A stretch of DNA of 64,000 bases from Mesorhizobium silamurunense (GCF_014843825.1 NZ_JHQR01000124.1:59981-123980); one strand, 5' to 3'; shown: positions 41,103 through 50,699, counted from the first letter of the stretch. Notes: generated by a model not told the origin, from the sequence alone. Numbers and translations are program-made.

Positions 41103-41626
41103 AGCGTAGCCAGCAGTATTCTGACATCGTGGCCGATCGAAGCGGCCTTGAGATAGGCGGCATCGGTCTCGGCGCAGAGCTTGGGGTCGGACATGTCGAT
41201 ACCCTTGATTTGCGCCAATCCGGTCATGCCCGGCAGCGCCGCCAGCACGCCCAGCCGCTGCCGGTGTCCGATCAGCTCCGTCTGCGTCGGCAGGCATGGA
41301 CGGGGCCCGACAAGGCTCATCTCGCCCTCGAGCACGTTCCAAAGTTGCGGCAGTTCGTCGATCTTGGTCGCGCGCAGCACCTTGCCGACCGCGGTGACCG
41401 AGCCGGCAGGCGCCTCGTGGGTGGGCAGGGAGGGGGTGTCCCGATGCATCGTGCGCAGCTTGTAGCAGCTAAAGAGAGCGCCCTCCCGCCCGACACGCGG
41501 CTGCGAAAAAACGGCCGGCCCGGGCGATGTCGCCCTGATCGCCAGCATGGCGACCAGCACAATCGGCGACGTCAGCGCCAGCATCACGGCCGCGATAATC
41601 AGGTCGAAAGCTCGTTTTGGCGTCAC
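41081..41626 (-). CDS. Initiating sugar-phosphate transferase (PglC/WbaP-type)
   Basis: A GTG start gives 181 residues with one N-terminal hydrophobic hairpin ([20 protein letters not shown]) and the bacterial sugar transferase core: [36 protein letters not shown] and LPGMTGLAQ. It lacks the large N-terminal membrane domain of WbaP, so it is the small monotopic type. It puts the first sugar-phosphate on undecaprenyl phosphate to start a glycan. It follows the GT2 gene by 3 bases. Confidence 0.92.
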   Translation of the reverse strand: MTPKRAFDLIIAAVMLALTSPIVLVAMLAIRATSPGPAVFSQPRVGREGALFSCYKLRTMHRDTPSLPTHEAPAGSVTAVGKVLRATKIDELPQLWNVLEGEMSLVGPRPCLPTQTELIGHRQRLGVLAALPGMTGLAQIKGIDMSDPKLCAETDAAYLKAASIGHDVRILLATLYPARTA

Positions 41627-41629
41627 GGC

Positions 41630-42562
41630 TCAGATCCGCTGCCAGAGAAAGGCGAGGTAGAGCCCGAGCGTTCCCATGAGGGTCTGCCGGTAGACACCAC
41701 TTTTGCCGAGCAGGCGGAAGCGCCTGAAAGCGCTGCCCTTGCGCGCCATGATGAACAGGCGAAGGCAAAGTGCCGCTTCGCGCGTGACGAGGTCGCGGTT
41801 GACGGCAAGGCCCCTTAGATTGCTGTCGGTCCAGCTGGCGAACTGGCCCTGGAACAGTCGCCCGAGCCTTGAAAGCCTCGCCTTCCACGAGACATTGGCG
41901 CCGACCAGGTTTGCCGCATGCTGCCGATACCTGACCAACGGCCGCGGCTCGTAGCGGACCTTGCCGCCGGCGGCGGTGACGATGAGATAGGCCCACCAGT
42001 CATGGCTGACGAATTCGGTTCTTGCCGAGGCCTTCGCCAGAAGGTCGCGAGCCGCGCGGTTGAAGAGCATGGTGTTGCCGCCGGCGATGCTCTGCACCAG
42101 CGCGTTGCGGAAGGACGGCGGGCGGCGGAACAGCGGCGAATGGCCGGCCGGGACGCCGGTCTCGGAGATGGTCGCCGTGCGCGAGCAGAACAGGAGCGGC
42201 GTTGCCATATCCTCTCCCTCCATCCAGCGAATGGCGCTCTCCAGCCGATCCGGCTCCCAGACATCGTCCTGGTCGCAAAAGGCGTAGTAATCGGCATCGA
42301 TGCGCTGATCGATGATCATCGAGCGGAAATTGGCGGCGAAGCCCTTTTGCGGACCCGGCACCAGCGTAAGGGAACCCTTGTTCCAGCGTGACCGCCACGC
42401 CTCGACGATTGCGAGCGTGGTGTCCGTCGAGCCGTCGTCGGAGACCCATAGATCGACGTGAGGCCAGGATTGCGCGAGCAAGGATTCCATTTGCTCGCCG
42501 ATATATGCCGCGCCGTCCCTCGTGCCCATGAGAACGGCCACGCGCTGATCTTTTCCGGTCAC
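41630..42562 (-). CDS. Glycosyltransferase family 2
   Basis: From GTG 42562 there are about 310 residues (a TTG at 42592 would add ten). GT-A features are VAVLMGTRDGAAYIGEQMES, DLWVSDDGSTDTT and the metal site YYAFCDQDDVWEPDR. The type resembles rhamnosyltransferases (RfbN-like), which suits the dTDP-rhamnose genes nearby, but the donor sugar cannot be fixed from sequence. It is co-directional with the sugar transferase. Confidence 0.88.
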   Translation of the reverse strand: MTGKDQRVAVLMGTRDGAAYIGEQMESLLAQSWPHVDLWVSDDGSTDTTLAIVEAWRSRWNKGSLTLVPGPQKGFAANFRSMIIDQRIDADYYAFCDQDDVWEPDRLESAIRWMEGEDMATPLLFCSRTATISETGVPAGHSPLFRRPPSFRNALVQSIAGGNTMLFNRAARDLLAKASARTEFVSHDWWAYLIVTAAGGKVRYEPRPLVRYRQHAANLVGANVSWKARLSRLGRLFQGQFASWTDSNLRGLAVNRDLVTREAALCLRLFIMARKGSAFRRFRLLGKSGVYRQTLMGTLGLYLAFLWQRI

Positions 42563-42627
42563 GGTCTCAAAACCCGCAGGGCATTCGAACAAGCTTCAAT
42601 AGCCAAATTGCGGACGGACAGCACAGG

Positions 42628-42710
42628 CCTAAAGCGCATAGTGCGCCTTAGGTTTTTGATTTTACGCATGTCTTTATCCCGAAACCGGTTCCCACTTTCG
42701 GGAGACATGC
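42628..42710. repeat. Composite palindromic element downstream of the capD-like gene
   Basis: It has two parts. The first is a hairpin CCTAAAGCGCA/TGCGCCTTAGG (42628-42652) with one mismatch; the second is GCATGTC...GACATGC with inner CCCGAAA/TTTCGGG (42666-42710). The same two-part order is seen at 63508-63603. It ends at the stop of the capD-like gene. Confidence 0.75.
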
Positions 42711-44732
42711 TTAACCGATCTGCCCGGCCGTTTTCGGCACCGCCCGCTCGGGGGCGCCGCCAATGTTTTCCTCCGCCCGGTAGAGCGCGGCCAGGATCGC
42801 GAGCGCCGCGGCCTTGTCCTGGTCTCGCATCGCGGCCACCAGCGCCGGCAGCGCGGCCTCGATCCTCGGCCATTCCACGACATCGCTCCTGAGGCCGAAG
42901 AGCTTGGCGATGTCGAGCTTGACGACCTCTTCATTCTCGCCATGCAGCGTCTCGTGCAGCTTCTCGCCGGGCCTGATGCCGGTGAAGCGGATCGGAATGT
43001 CCGTATAGGGGCTCTTGCCGGCCATGCGGATCATGGTTTCGGCGACTTCGAGGATCGGCACGGGCTTGCCCATATCGAGCATGTAGATGGCGTAGTCGTC
43101 GCTGCCCTGGCGCTGCTCGGCATCGGCGGCCGACATGATGACGAGGTCGACCGCTTCAGCCACCGTCATGAAATAGCGCGTCATGCGCCGGTCGGTGATG
43201 GTGACCGGCCCGCCGGCCTCGATCTGCGCCTGGAAGATGGTCGCCACCGAGCCGTTGGAGCCGAAGACGTTACCGAAGCGCACGGCGATGAATTTGGTGC
43301 CTGGGACGCCGGCATGGTGACCGTTCAGCCCGCCGGCATGGAAAGGCAGCGGCGCGGCATGGGTTTCATGCAGCGAGGAGACGATCTGCTCGGCCGCCCG
43401 CTTGGTGACGCCGAGCACCGAGCTCGGGTCGACGGCCTTGTCGCTGGAAATCAGCAGGAACTGCGGCACCCCGCATTCGGCGGCGACCTCGGCGCAGGCG
43501 AGCGTGCCGAAGACATTCGTCTCGATCGCCGCTTCCCAGTTTTCTTCCAGCAGCGGCACGTGCTTGAGCGCCGCGGCGTGAAAGATGATCGAGGGTTTGA
43601 ACTCGCTGACGAGGCGCATCACGTGAGGCCGGTCGGTGACGTCGACGATGCGGCTGGCCAGCCGGTCGCGGTCTCTTTCCTCGATCAGCTGATCGAGCTG
43701 GAAGATGCCGAATTCGGAATTGTCGGCCACCAGCACCGCCTCGGCGCCGAGCTCCAACGAGCGCTTCACCAGGACACGGCCGATGGAGCCGGCGCCGCCG
43801 GTGACCAGCACGCGCTTGCCGCCGACGAAGGCGCCGATACGCGCCGTGTCGGTGGCGACTGCCGAACGGCGCATGATGGTTTCCATCTCGACCGCATCGA
43901 GAACCAGCTTGCCGCCCTGCCCCAGTTCCGAAAGGCCGGAAAACTGGACGACGGCGATGCCGCTGTGGCGGGCGACGCGCACCAGCTCGGCATAATCCTC
44001 GATCTCGCGCTCGACCCCTTTGCCGAAGATCAAGAGGTCGAGGTTTTCCGTGCCGTTGACATATTCTTCCAGCACCTCCACCAGGCGCGGCCTGAGCGCC
44101 ACGACCGGAACGCCCTGGATCTGGGTGCCGAGCGGCGCGTCGCTCTCGGTCGCCATTATGCCGGCGATGGCGTATTCGGCCGGTACGGCCGTGCGGGTGA
44201 AGCGGACGATCACGTCGGCCTCGCTCAGCCGGCCGATGAACAGCGCCTGCTTGATCGGCTCGTCGCCGGGAGCCCGGCGCAGGATGCGCCAGGACGCGCC
44301 GTCGCGGAGGAAGCGGTAGTAAAGCCTGGGTGCCGAAATGATGGTGAAGGAGACCAGGAAGAAGACGATGAACTGGCGCTCGTTGAGGCCGGCGACCGGC
44401 TGAAAAAAGGAGCGGAAGGCAACCGCGGCCAAATAGAGGAACACCGTCAGGCTGCCGCAGCCCTTGAGGATGTTGAAGAAGTCGGGCGTGGAGGCAAAGC
44501 GCCATACGGTGTTGTAGAGGCCGCTATAGCGAAACAGCACATGGGCGGCGAGCACGATGGCCGCCCAGCAGGCAAGCCCGCCAGAAGAGAACGCGTCGAA
44601 GGAAAGCCGCGACTGCGACAGGGTGAGGCTAAGCGCCACCGAAGCCAGGACCATGACAAGGTCCTGGACCATGATGATGGCGCGCCGCATCTTCGGTCGG
44701 ATGCCCGATACGGCTTCTACATATGCGGTCAT
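42711..44732 (-). CDS. CapD/WbpM-like nucleotide-sugar dehydratase/epimerase, membrane-bound
   Basis: The protein is 673 residues with four N-terminal membrane spans, a CoA-binding-like domain, then an SDR domain with VLVTGGAGSIGRVLVKRSLE, IIFHAAALKHVPLLEENWEA and RFGNVFGSNGSV. The catalytic region reads ISSDKAVDPSSVLGVTKRAA. The Tyr (or Met in WbpM) of the Y/MxxxK motif is Leu here. WbpM and PglF are 4,6-dehydratases for UDP-GlcNAc, and I expect the same sugar class. Its 5' end and upstream DNA are duplicated at 49434-49848. Confidence 0.9.
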   Translation of the reverse strand: MTAYVEAVSGIRPKMRRAIIMVQDLVMVLASVALSLTLSQSRLSFDAFSSGGLACWAAIVLAAHVLFRYSGLYNTVWRFASTPDFFNILKGCGSLTVFLYLAAVAFRSFFQPVAGLNERQFIVFFLVSFTIISAPRLYYRFLRDGASWRILRRAPGDEPIKQALFIGRLSEADVIVRFTRTAVPAEYAIAGIMATESDAPLGTQIQGVPVVALRPRLVEVLEEYVNGTENLDLLIFGKGVEREIEDYAELVRVARHSGIAVVQFSGLSELGQGGKLVLDAVEMETIMRRSAVATDTARIGAFVGGKRVLVTGGAGSIGRVLVKRSLELGAEAVLVADNSEFGIFQLDQLIEERDRDRLASRIVDVTDRPHVMRLVSEFKPSIIFHAAALKHVPLLEENWEAAIETNVFGTLACAEVAAECGVPQFLLISSDKAVDPSSVLGVTKRAAEQIVSSLHETHAAPLPFHAGGLNGHHAGVPGTKFIAVRFGNVFGSNGSVATIFQAQIEAGGPVTITDRRMTRYFMTVAEAVDLVIMSAADAEQRQGSDDYAIYMLDMGKPVPILEVAETMIRMAGKSPYTDIPIRFTGIRPGEKLHETLHGENEEVVKLDIAKLFGLRSDVVEWPRIEAALPALVAAMRDQDKAAALAILAALYRAEENIGGAPERAVPKTAGQIG

Positions 44733-44887
44733 TGGGTAGTACTGAACTCCAGGCGTGGGAATATGACTACCAGAACGGCGCCGGATCGACCATCGTCGTC
44801 CGCCGCCACTCCAGATTGCAAATCCCCAACCCCGTCACCCGTTATCGCATTAGCGCGGAGTTGGGGGCATCGCCAGAGGTTTTTTGG
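44467..44887. repeat. Direct repeat copy A (5' end and upstream of capD-like gene)
   Basis: About 420 bases cover the first roughly 88 codons of the capD-like gene and about 155 bases upstream. They align without large gaps with 49434-49848 in the same orientation at an estimated 85-90 percent identity. The homology stops 12 bases before the stop codon of the CDP-sugar cassette reductase. Confidence 0.85.
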
Positions 44888-44899
44888 CGTGTGATGTCG

Positions 44900-45790
44900 T
44901 TAAAGACTGGAGTGGGGCGCCCGCGCGTCACCCTGCGGCCCTCCGACCGTGGAAATGATCGCCGAGAGCTTGTCCGTCTTCCCCCAGAAGGCCAGCGGCT
45001 CATAGTCCGGATATGGATAATGGCCAAGGTTGAGTTCTATCTTCCAGCCGTTTTCACGAATCCAGGTCTCGACCAGCCTGCGAACCGAAACAGGTTTTCC
45101 GGAGCAGATGTTGATTGCGCCAATATCCTGCCCCAGAGTGGCAAGTGTAGTAAGAAACTCCGCAACGATCGTTACCGGCAGATAGTCGCGCAACTGCTCT
45201 CCTCCCGACATGTCGAAGACTTCTCTTCCTTCCATCACCGCTTGGCGCAATTGAGAAAGAAGCGAGTTAGAGGACTGTCCGTCGCCATACAAGTAAAACA
45301 GCCTTGCCCAAACAAGATTAAAATCATGTTTCTTAGAAAGAAATTGCAGTTGCTTATACAAAGCGTTCTTGGAGAATCCATAGCAATTGCTTGGCAGGCA
45401 TACGTGATCCTCGCCAAGAGCTCCAGATTGCATACCATACTCAAAGCACGTGCCTGTTACAGCCAGCGTAGGCAATCCAGTTTTTACAAGTCGAGCAAGG
45501 AATGAATATTGTGCAGGGAGCTCTTTCTCAAAATGGTGCAGCGAATGATAGTTCGGCAATCCGCCCCATGCGAGGTGGATAAGTACATCCGGCGAACCCA
45601 GGTCCGGCCAGTCCGGCTCGTCGTGGTCGCCTATGGCGATCTCCCGGACTTCCGTTCCCATATGCAGGAATCGATCCGGCAGACGTGACGCGTTGCGCAC
45701 GCAGACTGTCGTTTCATGACCCCGCCGGCGCAGTTCGGCCAGGACATGGCGTCCAATGAAGCCTGTCGCGCCCGTCACCGCGACGCGCAT
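44900..45790 (-). CDS. NAD-dependent sugar-nucleotide reductase/epimerase (CDP-sugar cassette)
   Basis: ATG 45790 gives 296 residues starting MRVAVTGATGFIGRHVLAEL; the active site CYGFSKNALYK carries YxxxK. The stop of the methyltransferase overlaps the start by one base. It is the last gene of the five-gene cassette and probably reduces the C4 keto group of the CDP-sugar after methylation. Base composition is less GC-rich than in the housekeeping genes. Confidence 0.86.
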   Translation of the reverse strand: MRVAVTGATGFIGRHVLAELRRRGHETTVCVRNASRLPDRFLHMGTEVREIAIGDHDEPDWPDLGSPDVLIHLAWGGLPNYHSLHHFEKELPAQYSFLARLVKTGLPTLAVTGTCFEYGMQSGALGEDHVCLPSNCYGFSKNALYKQLQFLSKKHDFNLVWARLFYLYGDGQSSNSLLSQLRQAVMEGREVFDMSGGEQLRDYLPVTIVAEFLTTLATLGQDIGAINICSGKPVSVRRLVETWIRENGWKIELNLGHYPYPDYEPLAFWGKTDKLSAIISTVGGPQGDARAPHSSL

Positions 45791-47016
45791 CAGAATACCT
45801 TGAGTTCGGGTATGGACGTCACAAAGCTGGCGCCCCATTCGCGAGCGTATGCGAGTTGGGCGGCGATCTCTTCAGACAGGTTCCATGGAAGGATGATAAT
45901 ATAGTCCGGCTTCTCGTCGCGGATCTTTTCCTCGCCGGCTATCGGAATTCGGCTTCCGGGCATGAACTTCCCCTGTTTGGCAGGATTGAGATCCACCACA
46001 ACGCTTATCAGATCCGGGCGGACACCGGCATAGTTGAGGAACGTGTTGCCCTTCGCGGCGGCACCGTAGGCAACCACCTTTTTACCGTCGTTGCGCGCCG
46101 CCAGCAAAAACGAAACGAGCGCATTCTTTGCCTTATCGGTTCTTCGCTGGAAGCCCGCATAGCCTTCACGGGAAGACAGGCCTGCCGATGCCTCACGCTC
46201 CAGCATCGCTGCTACGGAGGCATTTTTCTCTCGCGACCCGGTGTCTTTCCTCTGCGCGAACACACGAAGACTGCCGCCGTGGGTCGGCAATTCCTCGACG
46301 TCGAAGACCGACAGACCGTTCGCATCGAATATCTGATTCACGGCGGTCAAGGACAGATAAGAGAAATGCTCATGGTAGATCGTGTCGAACTGGACCAGAT
46401 CACGCAGATTGAGCAGGGAAGGAAATTCGAAGGTGGAAACGCCATCCGGCTTCAGAATGCTTGCAAACCCCTTCACGAAATCATTGATGTCCGGCACATG
46501 GGCGAGCACATTGTTCGCAGCCGTGAGGTCAGCGCCCCGGCCCTCGGCCATCAACTTCTCGCCAAGCGCCTCACCGAAAAACGACTGGACGATCTCAATC
46601 CCCTTTTCGCGAGCTGCCCTGGCGGTGCTTTCGGTCGGTTCGATGCCCAGGCATGGAATTCCGGCCGCTTTGAAATATTGCAGCAGATAGCCGTCATTGG
46701 CCGCCACTTCTACCACGTGGCTCGCGGCATCGAGGCCGAACCGCTCGGTCATGGCCTCGCAATAGCGTTTGGAATGCCTGAGCCATGAAGCTGAAAAGCT
46801 GGAAAAATACGCATACTCATGGTCAAATAATTCGTCAAACCTGGCAAAATCCTCTGTCTGCACCAGCCAGCACTGGGTGCAGACGAGAACGCGAAGCGGA
46901 AACCATTTTTCAGGACCGCGCATCGCCTCTGCCGTCAGATATGCATTCGAAGGGGGCGCGCTGCCCAGGTCAACGAAGCTCTGCGTTACCGGCGCTCGGC
47001 AGTGTCTACAAATCAT
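45790..47016 (-). CDS. Sugar C-methyltransferase, class I SAM-dependent
   Basis: ATG 47016 gives 408 residues in three parts: an N-terminal zinc site (MICRHCRAP ... VCTQCWLVQ), the SAM-binding domain with VVEVAANDGYLLQYF and LTAANNVLAHVPDI, and a C-terminal domain with KKVVAYGAAAKGNTFLNYAG. This order is that of TylCIII/NovU-type sugar C-methyltransferases. It probably puts a methyl on C3 of a CDP-4-keto-6-deoxyhexose, giving a branched sugar. The start overlaps the epimerase stop by ATGA. Confidence 0.88.
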   Translation of the reverse strand: MICRHCRAPVTQSFVDLGSAPPSNAYLTAEAMRGPEKWFPLRVLVCTQCWLVQTEDFARFDELFDHEYAYFSSFSASWLRHSKRYCEAMTERFGLDAASHVVEVAANDGYLLQYFKAAGIPCLGIEPTESTARAAREKGIEIVQSFFGEALGEKLMAEGRGADLTAANNVLAHVPDINDFVKGFASILKPDGVSTFEFPSLLNLRDLVQFDTIYHEHFSYLSLTAVNQIFDANGLSVFDVEELPTHGGSLRVFAQRKDTGSREKNASVAAMLEREASAGLSSREGYAGFQRRTDKAKNALVSFLLAARNDGKKVVAYGAAAKGNTFLNYAGVRPDLISVVVDLNPAKQGKFMPGSRIPIAGEEKIRDEKPDYIIILPWNLSEEIAAQLAYAREWGASFVTSIPELKVF

Positions 47017-47576
47017 ATTTCCAAGCCTTCGAATGCGCTTGTGATGAAAGGATGGGATTCGTCTCGAGTGGAACGCTCGGTGATGGCCATCGGCCATTCG
47101 ATCCCGAACGCCGGATCAAGCATGTTGACGGCGCCCTCCGCCTCGGCGGAATAGGAAGCCGTGTGAAAATAAAGCATCTCGCAATCACTGCAGAGCGTCT
47201 GGAAGCCATGAGCGAAGCCTTCAGGGATGTGAAGGCTGCTGTGATTGTCGGCGCTTAAAACAGTGCCATACCATTTGCCAAACGTGGCGGAGCCCTTACG
47301 AAGATCAACGGCAACATCAAAGACCTCTCCGCGCAAGCAAGACACAATCTTGGTCTCTTGAAAGGCCTGGCGCTGAAAGTGCATGCCGCGGGCTGCGCCG
47401 GCGTTCCTTGTCAGCGTGTGATTGATCTGGGCAATCTTGCGGCCGTCGAGGAATGGGGCGAGTTCCGAGCTGCAGAACAAGCGTTCCAGGTAGCCGCGGT
47501 GGTCGCTTAGCACATTCCGCCTGATCACCAGGAGCCCGGCAAGGGGCGTTTGCTCAACCGACAGCCGCGCGCTCAT
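47013..47576 (-). CDS. RmlC-like cupin sugar 3,5-epimerase (CDP-sugar cassette)
   Basis: ATG 47576 gives 187 residues of the RmlC fold: RGYLERLFCSSEL, ARGMHFQRQAFQETKIVSCL, VFDVAVDLRKGSATFGKWYG and IPEGFAHGFQTL. The RmlC active-site His is in GMHFQ and the Tyr in MLYFHTA. It is separate from the rmlC of the rhamnose operon (61277-61831) and should act on CDP-4-keto-6-deoxyglucose in the cassette. Start and stop overlap the neighbours by ATGA. Confidence 0.88.
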   Translation of the reverse strand: MSARLSVEQTPLAGLLVIRRNVLSDHRGYLERLFCSSELAPFLDGRKIAQINHTLTRNAGAARGMHFQRQAFQETKIVSCLRGEVFDVAVDLRKGSATFGKWYGTVLSADNHSSLHIPEGFAHGFQTLCSDCEMLYFHTASYSAEAEGAVNMLDPAFGIEWPMAITERSTRDESHPFITSAFEGLEI

Positions 47577-48652
47577 GAGACAGTGGTATCCAGATAACCG
47601 CGGATCTGCTCCCGGCACAATTCAGCCATGTCCTCGCCACGCGCCCAGGACTCATGCCATCGAACCGTCTCTTCCAGCGCGCGGCGGAGCCTCCAGCGCG
47701 GCCGCCAGTTCAATCTGGCGCGTGCCTTCGAACTCGACAATGCCAGCATATTCGCCTCATGCGGACGCTCGCCGTCGAAAATCTCCCAGCGTATCTGCGG
47801 GCGCAAGGCCTGCAGCGTCTCGACGATCCAACGCACCGGCTTGGCATCATCCTCGTCAGGCCCGAAATTCCAGCCTTCCGCGAAGCCGACGCCGTCGCGC
47901 CACAACGCTTCGGCGATCAACAGATAGCCCGACAACGGTTCGAGCACGTGTTGCCATGGCCGCGTTGCTTCCGGCGAACGGATGACGAGCTTTTCATTTC
48001 GGTCGATGGCCCGCAGGAAGTCCGGCACCAATCTGTCGGCCGACCAATCGCCGCCGCCTATCACGTTGCCCGCGCGGGCAGATGCGACGCCCACGCCGGC
48101 AGCCGCGAGGAACGAACGGCGATATGCTGCGGTCACAAGTTCGGAACAGCCCTTGCTGCTCGAATATGGGTCATGGCCCCCCATCGCCTCGTCCTCGCGA
48201 TAAGCCCAAACCCATTCGCGGTTCTCGTAGCATTTGTCTGTCGTGACATTGACGACCACCCTGACCGACGATGCGTGTCGCACAGCCTCCAGGAGATGCG
48301 CCGTGCCCATCACGTTCGTTGCATAGGTCGCAAGCGGATCGGCATAAGAGAGGCGCACAAGCGGTTGAGCCGCCAGGTGCAGCACGATCTCGGGCGCCGC
48401 GGACAAAACAGCCTCACGCAGCTTGGCAGCGTCGCGGATGTCGCAGCGCAGGTCTGCTTCAAGAAACCTGTTCACTCCGGCGACGCCGTAGAGCGACGGA
48501 TCGCCGGATGGGTCCAACGAAAGGCCCGTGACCTTCGCGCCCATTGCCGAAAGCCACATGCAAATCCAACCGCCCTTGAAGCCGGTATGGCCCGTTACAA
48601 GGACACGCTTGCCGAACCAGAAGTCGGCGCTGGGTTTTGCGTCGGCGGTCAT
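47573..48652 (-). CDS. rfbG: CDP-glucose 4,6-dehydratase
   Basis: ATG 48652 gives 359 residues with the RfbG signature [20 protein letters not shown], the catalytic [12 protein letters not shown] (YxxxK) and the [19 protein letters not shown] typical of CDP-glucose dehydratases. It makes CDP-4-keto-6-deoxyglucose from the RfbF product. The start overlaps the rfbF stop by ATGA. Confidence 0.94.
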   Translation of the reverse strand: MTADAKPSADFWFGKRVLVTGHTGFKGGWICMWLSAMGAKVTGLSLDPSGDPSLYGVAGVNRFLEADLRCDIRDAAKLREAVLSAAPEIVLHLAAQPLVRLSYADPLATYATNVMGTAHLLEAVRHASSVRVVVNVTTDKCYENREWVWAYREDEAMGGHDPYSSSKGCSELVTAAYRRSFLAAAGVGVASARAGNVIGGGDWSADRLVPDFLRAIDRNEKLVIRSPEATRPWQHVLEPLSGYLLIAEALWRDGVGFAEGWNFGPDEDDAKPVRWIVETLQALRPQIRWEIFDGERPHEANMLALSSSKARARLNWRPRWRLRRALEETVRWHESWARGEDMAELCREQIRGYLDTTVS

Positions 48653-49419
48653 TGCCACACCCGCCATGGCGCTTTCCCGCTCGCCCACAAGGCCTCGAGC
48701 TGATTGCGATCACGCAAGGTGTCCATGGGTTGCCAGAAGCCTTCGTGGCGCCAGGCAACCAGCTGGCCGTCGGAAGCAAGGGTCTCGAGCGGCTCCCGTT
48801 CCCAAACCGTGGCATCGCCGGAGATTCGGTCGATGACCTGCGGCTCCAACACAAAGAAACCGGCGTTGATCACCCCACCATCTGCCTTCGGCTTTTCCTG
48901 AAATGACCGCACGTCGTGGCCATCCAGATTCAGCGCCCCAAATCGGCCAGGCGGTGCCGCCGCGGTAAGCGTCGCCAGCTTGCCGTGACGACGATGAAAC
49001 TCGACAGTTGCGGTGATATCGACGTCGCCAACGCCGTCGCCATAGGTGAAACAGAACGTCTCTTCGCCTATGAATTGCCGCACGCGGCGAAGGCGCCCCC
49101 CGGTCATGGTTTCATCACCGGTGTCGATAAGCGTTACCTTCCAATCCTCCGCACGACTCTGATGCGTAGTCATTTGATTGTTAGGAATGTCAAATGTCAC
49201 GTCGCACATATGAAGGAAGTAATTGGCGAAATACTCCTTGATCATATACCCCTTGTAGCCACAGCAAACTATGAACTCATTTATTCCGTGCGCTGAATAG
49301 CACTTCATAATATGCCAAAGGATCGGCCTTCCGCCAATTTCAACAAGCGGCTTCGGGCGAATGGACGTCTCTTCCGCCAATCGGGTGCCGAGTCCGCCGG
49401 CGAGTATCACCGCTTTCAT
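48649..49419 (-). CDS. rfbF: Glucose-1-phosphate cytidylyltransferase
   Basis: ATG 49419 with GGAG six bases upstream gives 256 residues, the normal RfbF length. The start [19 protein letters not shown] and the motifs [32 protein letters not shown] and [13 protein letters not shown] are diagnostic. It makes CDP-glucose from glucose-1-phosphate and CTP. It is the first gene of the cassette; only 14 bases separate its start from copy B of the capD 5' repeat. Confidence 0.95.
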   Translation of the reverse strand: MKAVILAGGLGTRLAEETSIRPKPLVEIGGRPILWHIMKCYSAHGINEFIVCCGYKGYMIKEYFANYFLHMCDVTFDIPNNQMTTHQSRAEDWKVTLIDTGDETMTGGRLRRVRQFIGEETFCFTYGDGVGDVDITATVEFHRRHGKLATLTAAAPPGRFGALNLDGHDVRSFQEKPKADGGVINAGFFVLEPQVIDRISGDATVWEREPLETLASDGQLVAWRHEGFWQPMDTLRDRNQLEALWASGKAPWRVWQ

Positions 49420-49433
49420 CATAAGCTCCATGC

Positions 49434-49699
49434 AGGATGTTGAAGAAGTCGGCCGTGGAGGCAAAGCGCCAGACGGTGCTGTAGAGGCCGCAGGTGCGAA
49501 ACAAAAGATGGGCGGTGAGCACGATGAGCGCCCAGCAGGCCAGTCCGCCGGGGGAGAAAGCGTCGAACGAAAGCCGCGACTGCGACAGCGTGAGGCTGAG
49601 CGCCACCGCGATCAGGACCATGACGAGGTCCTGAACCATGATGATGGCGCGCCGCATCTTCGGGCGAATTCCCGATACGGCTTCTACATAGGCGGTCAT
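49434..49699 (-). pseudogene. Truncated duplicate of the capD-like gene (N-terminal 88 codons)
   Basis: ATG 49699 starts MTAYVEAVSGIRPKMRRAII, the same as the full gene at 44732, and stays similar to [14 protein letters not shown]. Then homology ends and the frame runs into sequence of the rfbF start in the wrong frame. It keeps two membrane spans only and cannot be active as a dehydratase. Its promoter probably drives the CDP-sugar cassette (inference). Confidence 0.85.
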
Positions 49700-49848
49700 T
49701 GGGTAGTACTGAACTCCCGGCGCGGGAATACTATCAGAGCGGCGCAGGACCGACCATTGTCCGCAGCCACTCTGAATTGCAAATCCCCGGCCCCGTCACC
49801 CGGCTACCGCATTAGCGCGGAGTTGGGGGGAGGGCCAGCGGTTTTTTT
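49434..49848. repeat. Direct repeat copy B (5' end and upstream of capD-like gene)
   Basis: This is the partner of copy A (44467-44887). The conserved upstream part includes 'ggtcattgggtagtactga' and 'cgcattagcgcggagttggg' in both. The two copies enclose exactly the CDP-sugar cassette. Confidence 0.85.
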
Positions 49849-49970
49849 ACTCGTGAATTTTCCGTGGGGGATTGCTTCTATGGGTTGCCTTTTAGGTCGC
49901 AGTAATGCGACTTGCGGCTTGGAATTGGTGATGTGAGTATCGTGACTATCCCACAGACGGAAAATTTCGG

Positions 49971-50699
49971 ATGATCATCGACCGGACGCTGTCCCGTCCC
50001 GCACAATTGTTCGAGAATATCGATCAGCGCAAGGGAATAGGACTTGAGATCGGGGCACTTGGGAATCCAGCTGCCCTAAGGTCCGTGGGAGAGATCTATT
50101 ATGCCGACTACTGCTCAACAGCGCAGCTACGGGAGAACCATCGAAGCAATCCCACCGTTTCGGTCGAAAGCTTCGTTGATGTGGACTTTGTTACTGGTGG
50201 TGGCCCGCTCCACCGCATTGTTCCTGACAACCTGCGGTTCGACTATGTCATTGCATCCCATGTGCTCGAACACGTACCGGATATCATCTCCTGGCTTCAG
50301 GATGTTGGCAGCGTTATGAAAGCCGGCGGCATTCTTTCGCTCATAGTGCCCAACAAGCACTGTACATTCGATGTCAGGCGCTCCCTTTCAGAAAGGAAGG
50401 ATTTCTTTGCCGCCTATATTGAAAAGAGAGAGAAGCCCGCCCCCATTCAGGTTTTTGATAGCTACCTTTGGCACGACCGCGATGGGCGTCTAGTCCACAC
50501 CTTGGACTACACGATCCAGATGGCGACGAAGGCGATGACCGAGTATGTCGATTGCCACTGCTGGGTGTTCGACCCTGACTCATTCCACAGCGAGATCGAG
50601 GCCCTTTGCCGGGATGGTTTCATTCCGTTCAAGCTCGAGGTCGTCACTCGAACACCGCCGGGTGAGATAGACATGTTCGCAAGGCTGGTTAGGATTTAG
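49971..50699 (+). CDS. SAM-dependent methyltransferase
   Basis: The protein is 242 residues. The class I methyltransferase parts are GIGLEIGALGNPAAL (motif I, somewhat atypical), FDYVIASHVLEHVPDIISWL and VGSVMKAGGILSLIVPN. The Methyltransf_11 type in a glycan locus suggests O-methylation of a sugar or of a chain terminus. The latter would fit the Wzt cargo-domain logic, but this is inference. Alone on plus before the GT-pyruvyltransferase fusion. Confidence 0.8.
   Translation: MIIDRTLSRPAQLFENIDQRKGIGLEIGALGNPAALRSVGEIYYADYCSTAQLRENHRSNPTVSVESFVDVDFVTGGGPLHRIVPDNLRFDYVIASHVLEHVPDIISWLQDVGSVMKAGGILSLIVPNKHCTFDVRRSLSERKDFFAAYIEKREKPAPIQVFDSYLWHDRDGRLVHTLDYTIQMATKAMTEYVDCHCWVFDPDSFHSEIEALCRDGFIPFKLEVVTRTPPGEIDMFARLVRI

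Noticed and set aside
44888..49433. A transposon or integron carrying the CDP-sugar genes
   Set aside because: No transposase, integrase, terminal inverted repeats or attC-like sites were seen; the bracketing repeats are pieces of the capD-like gene.
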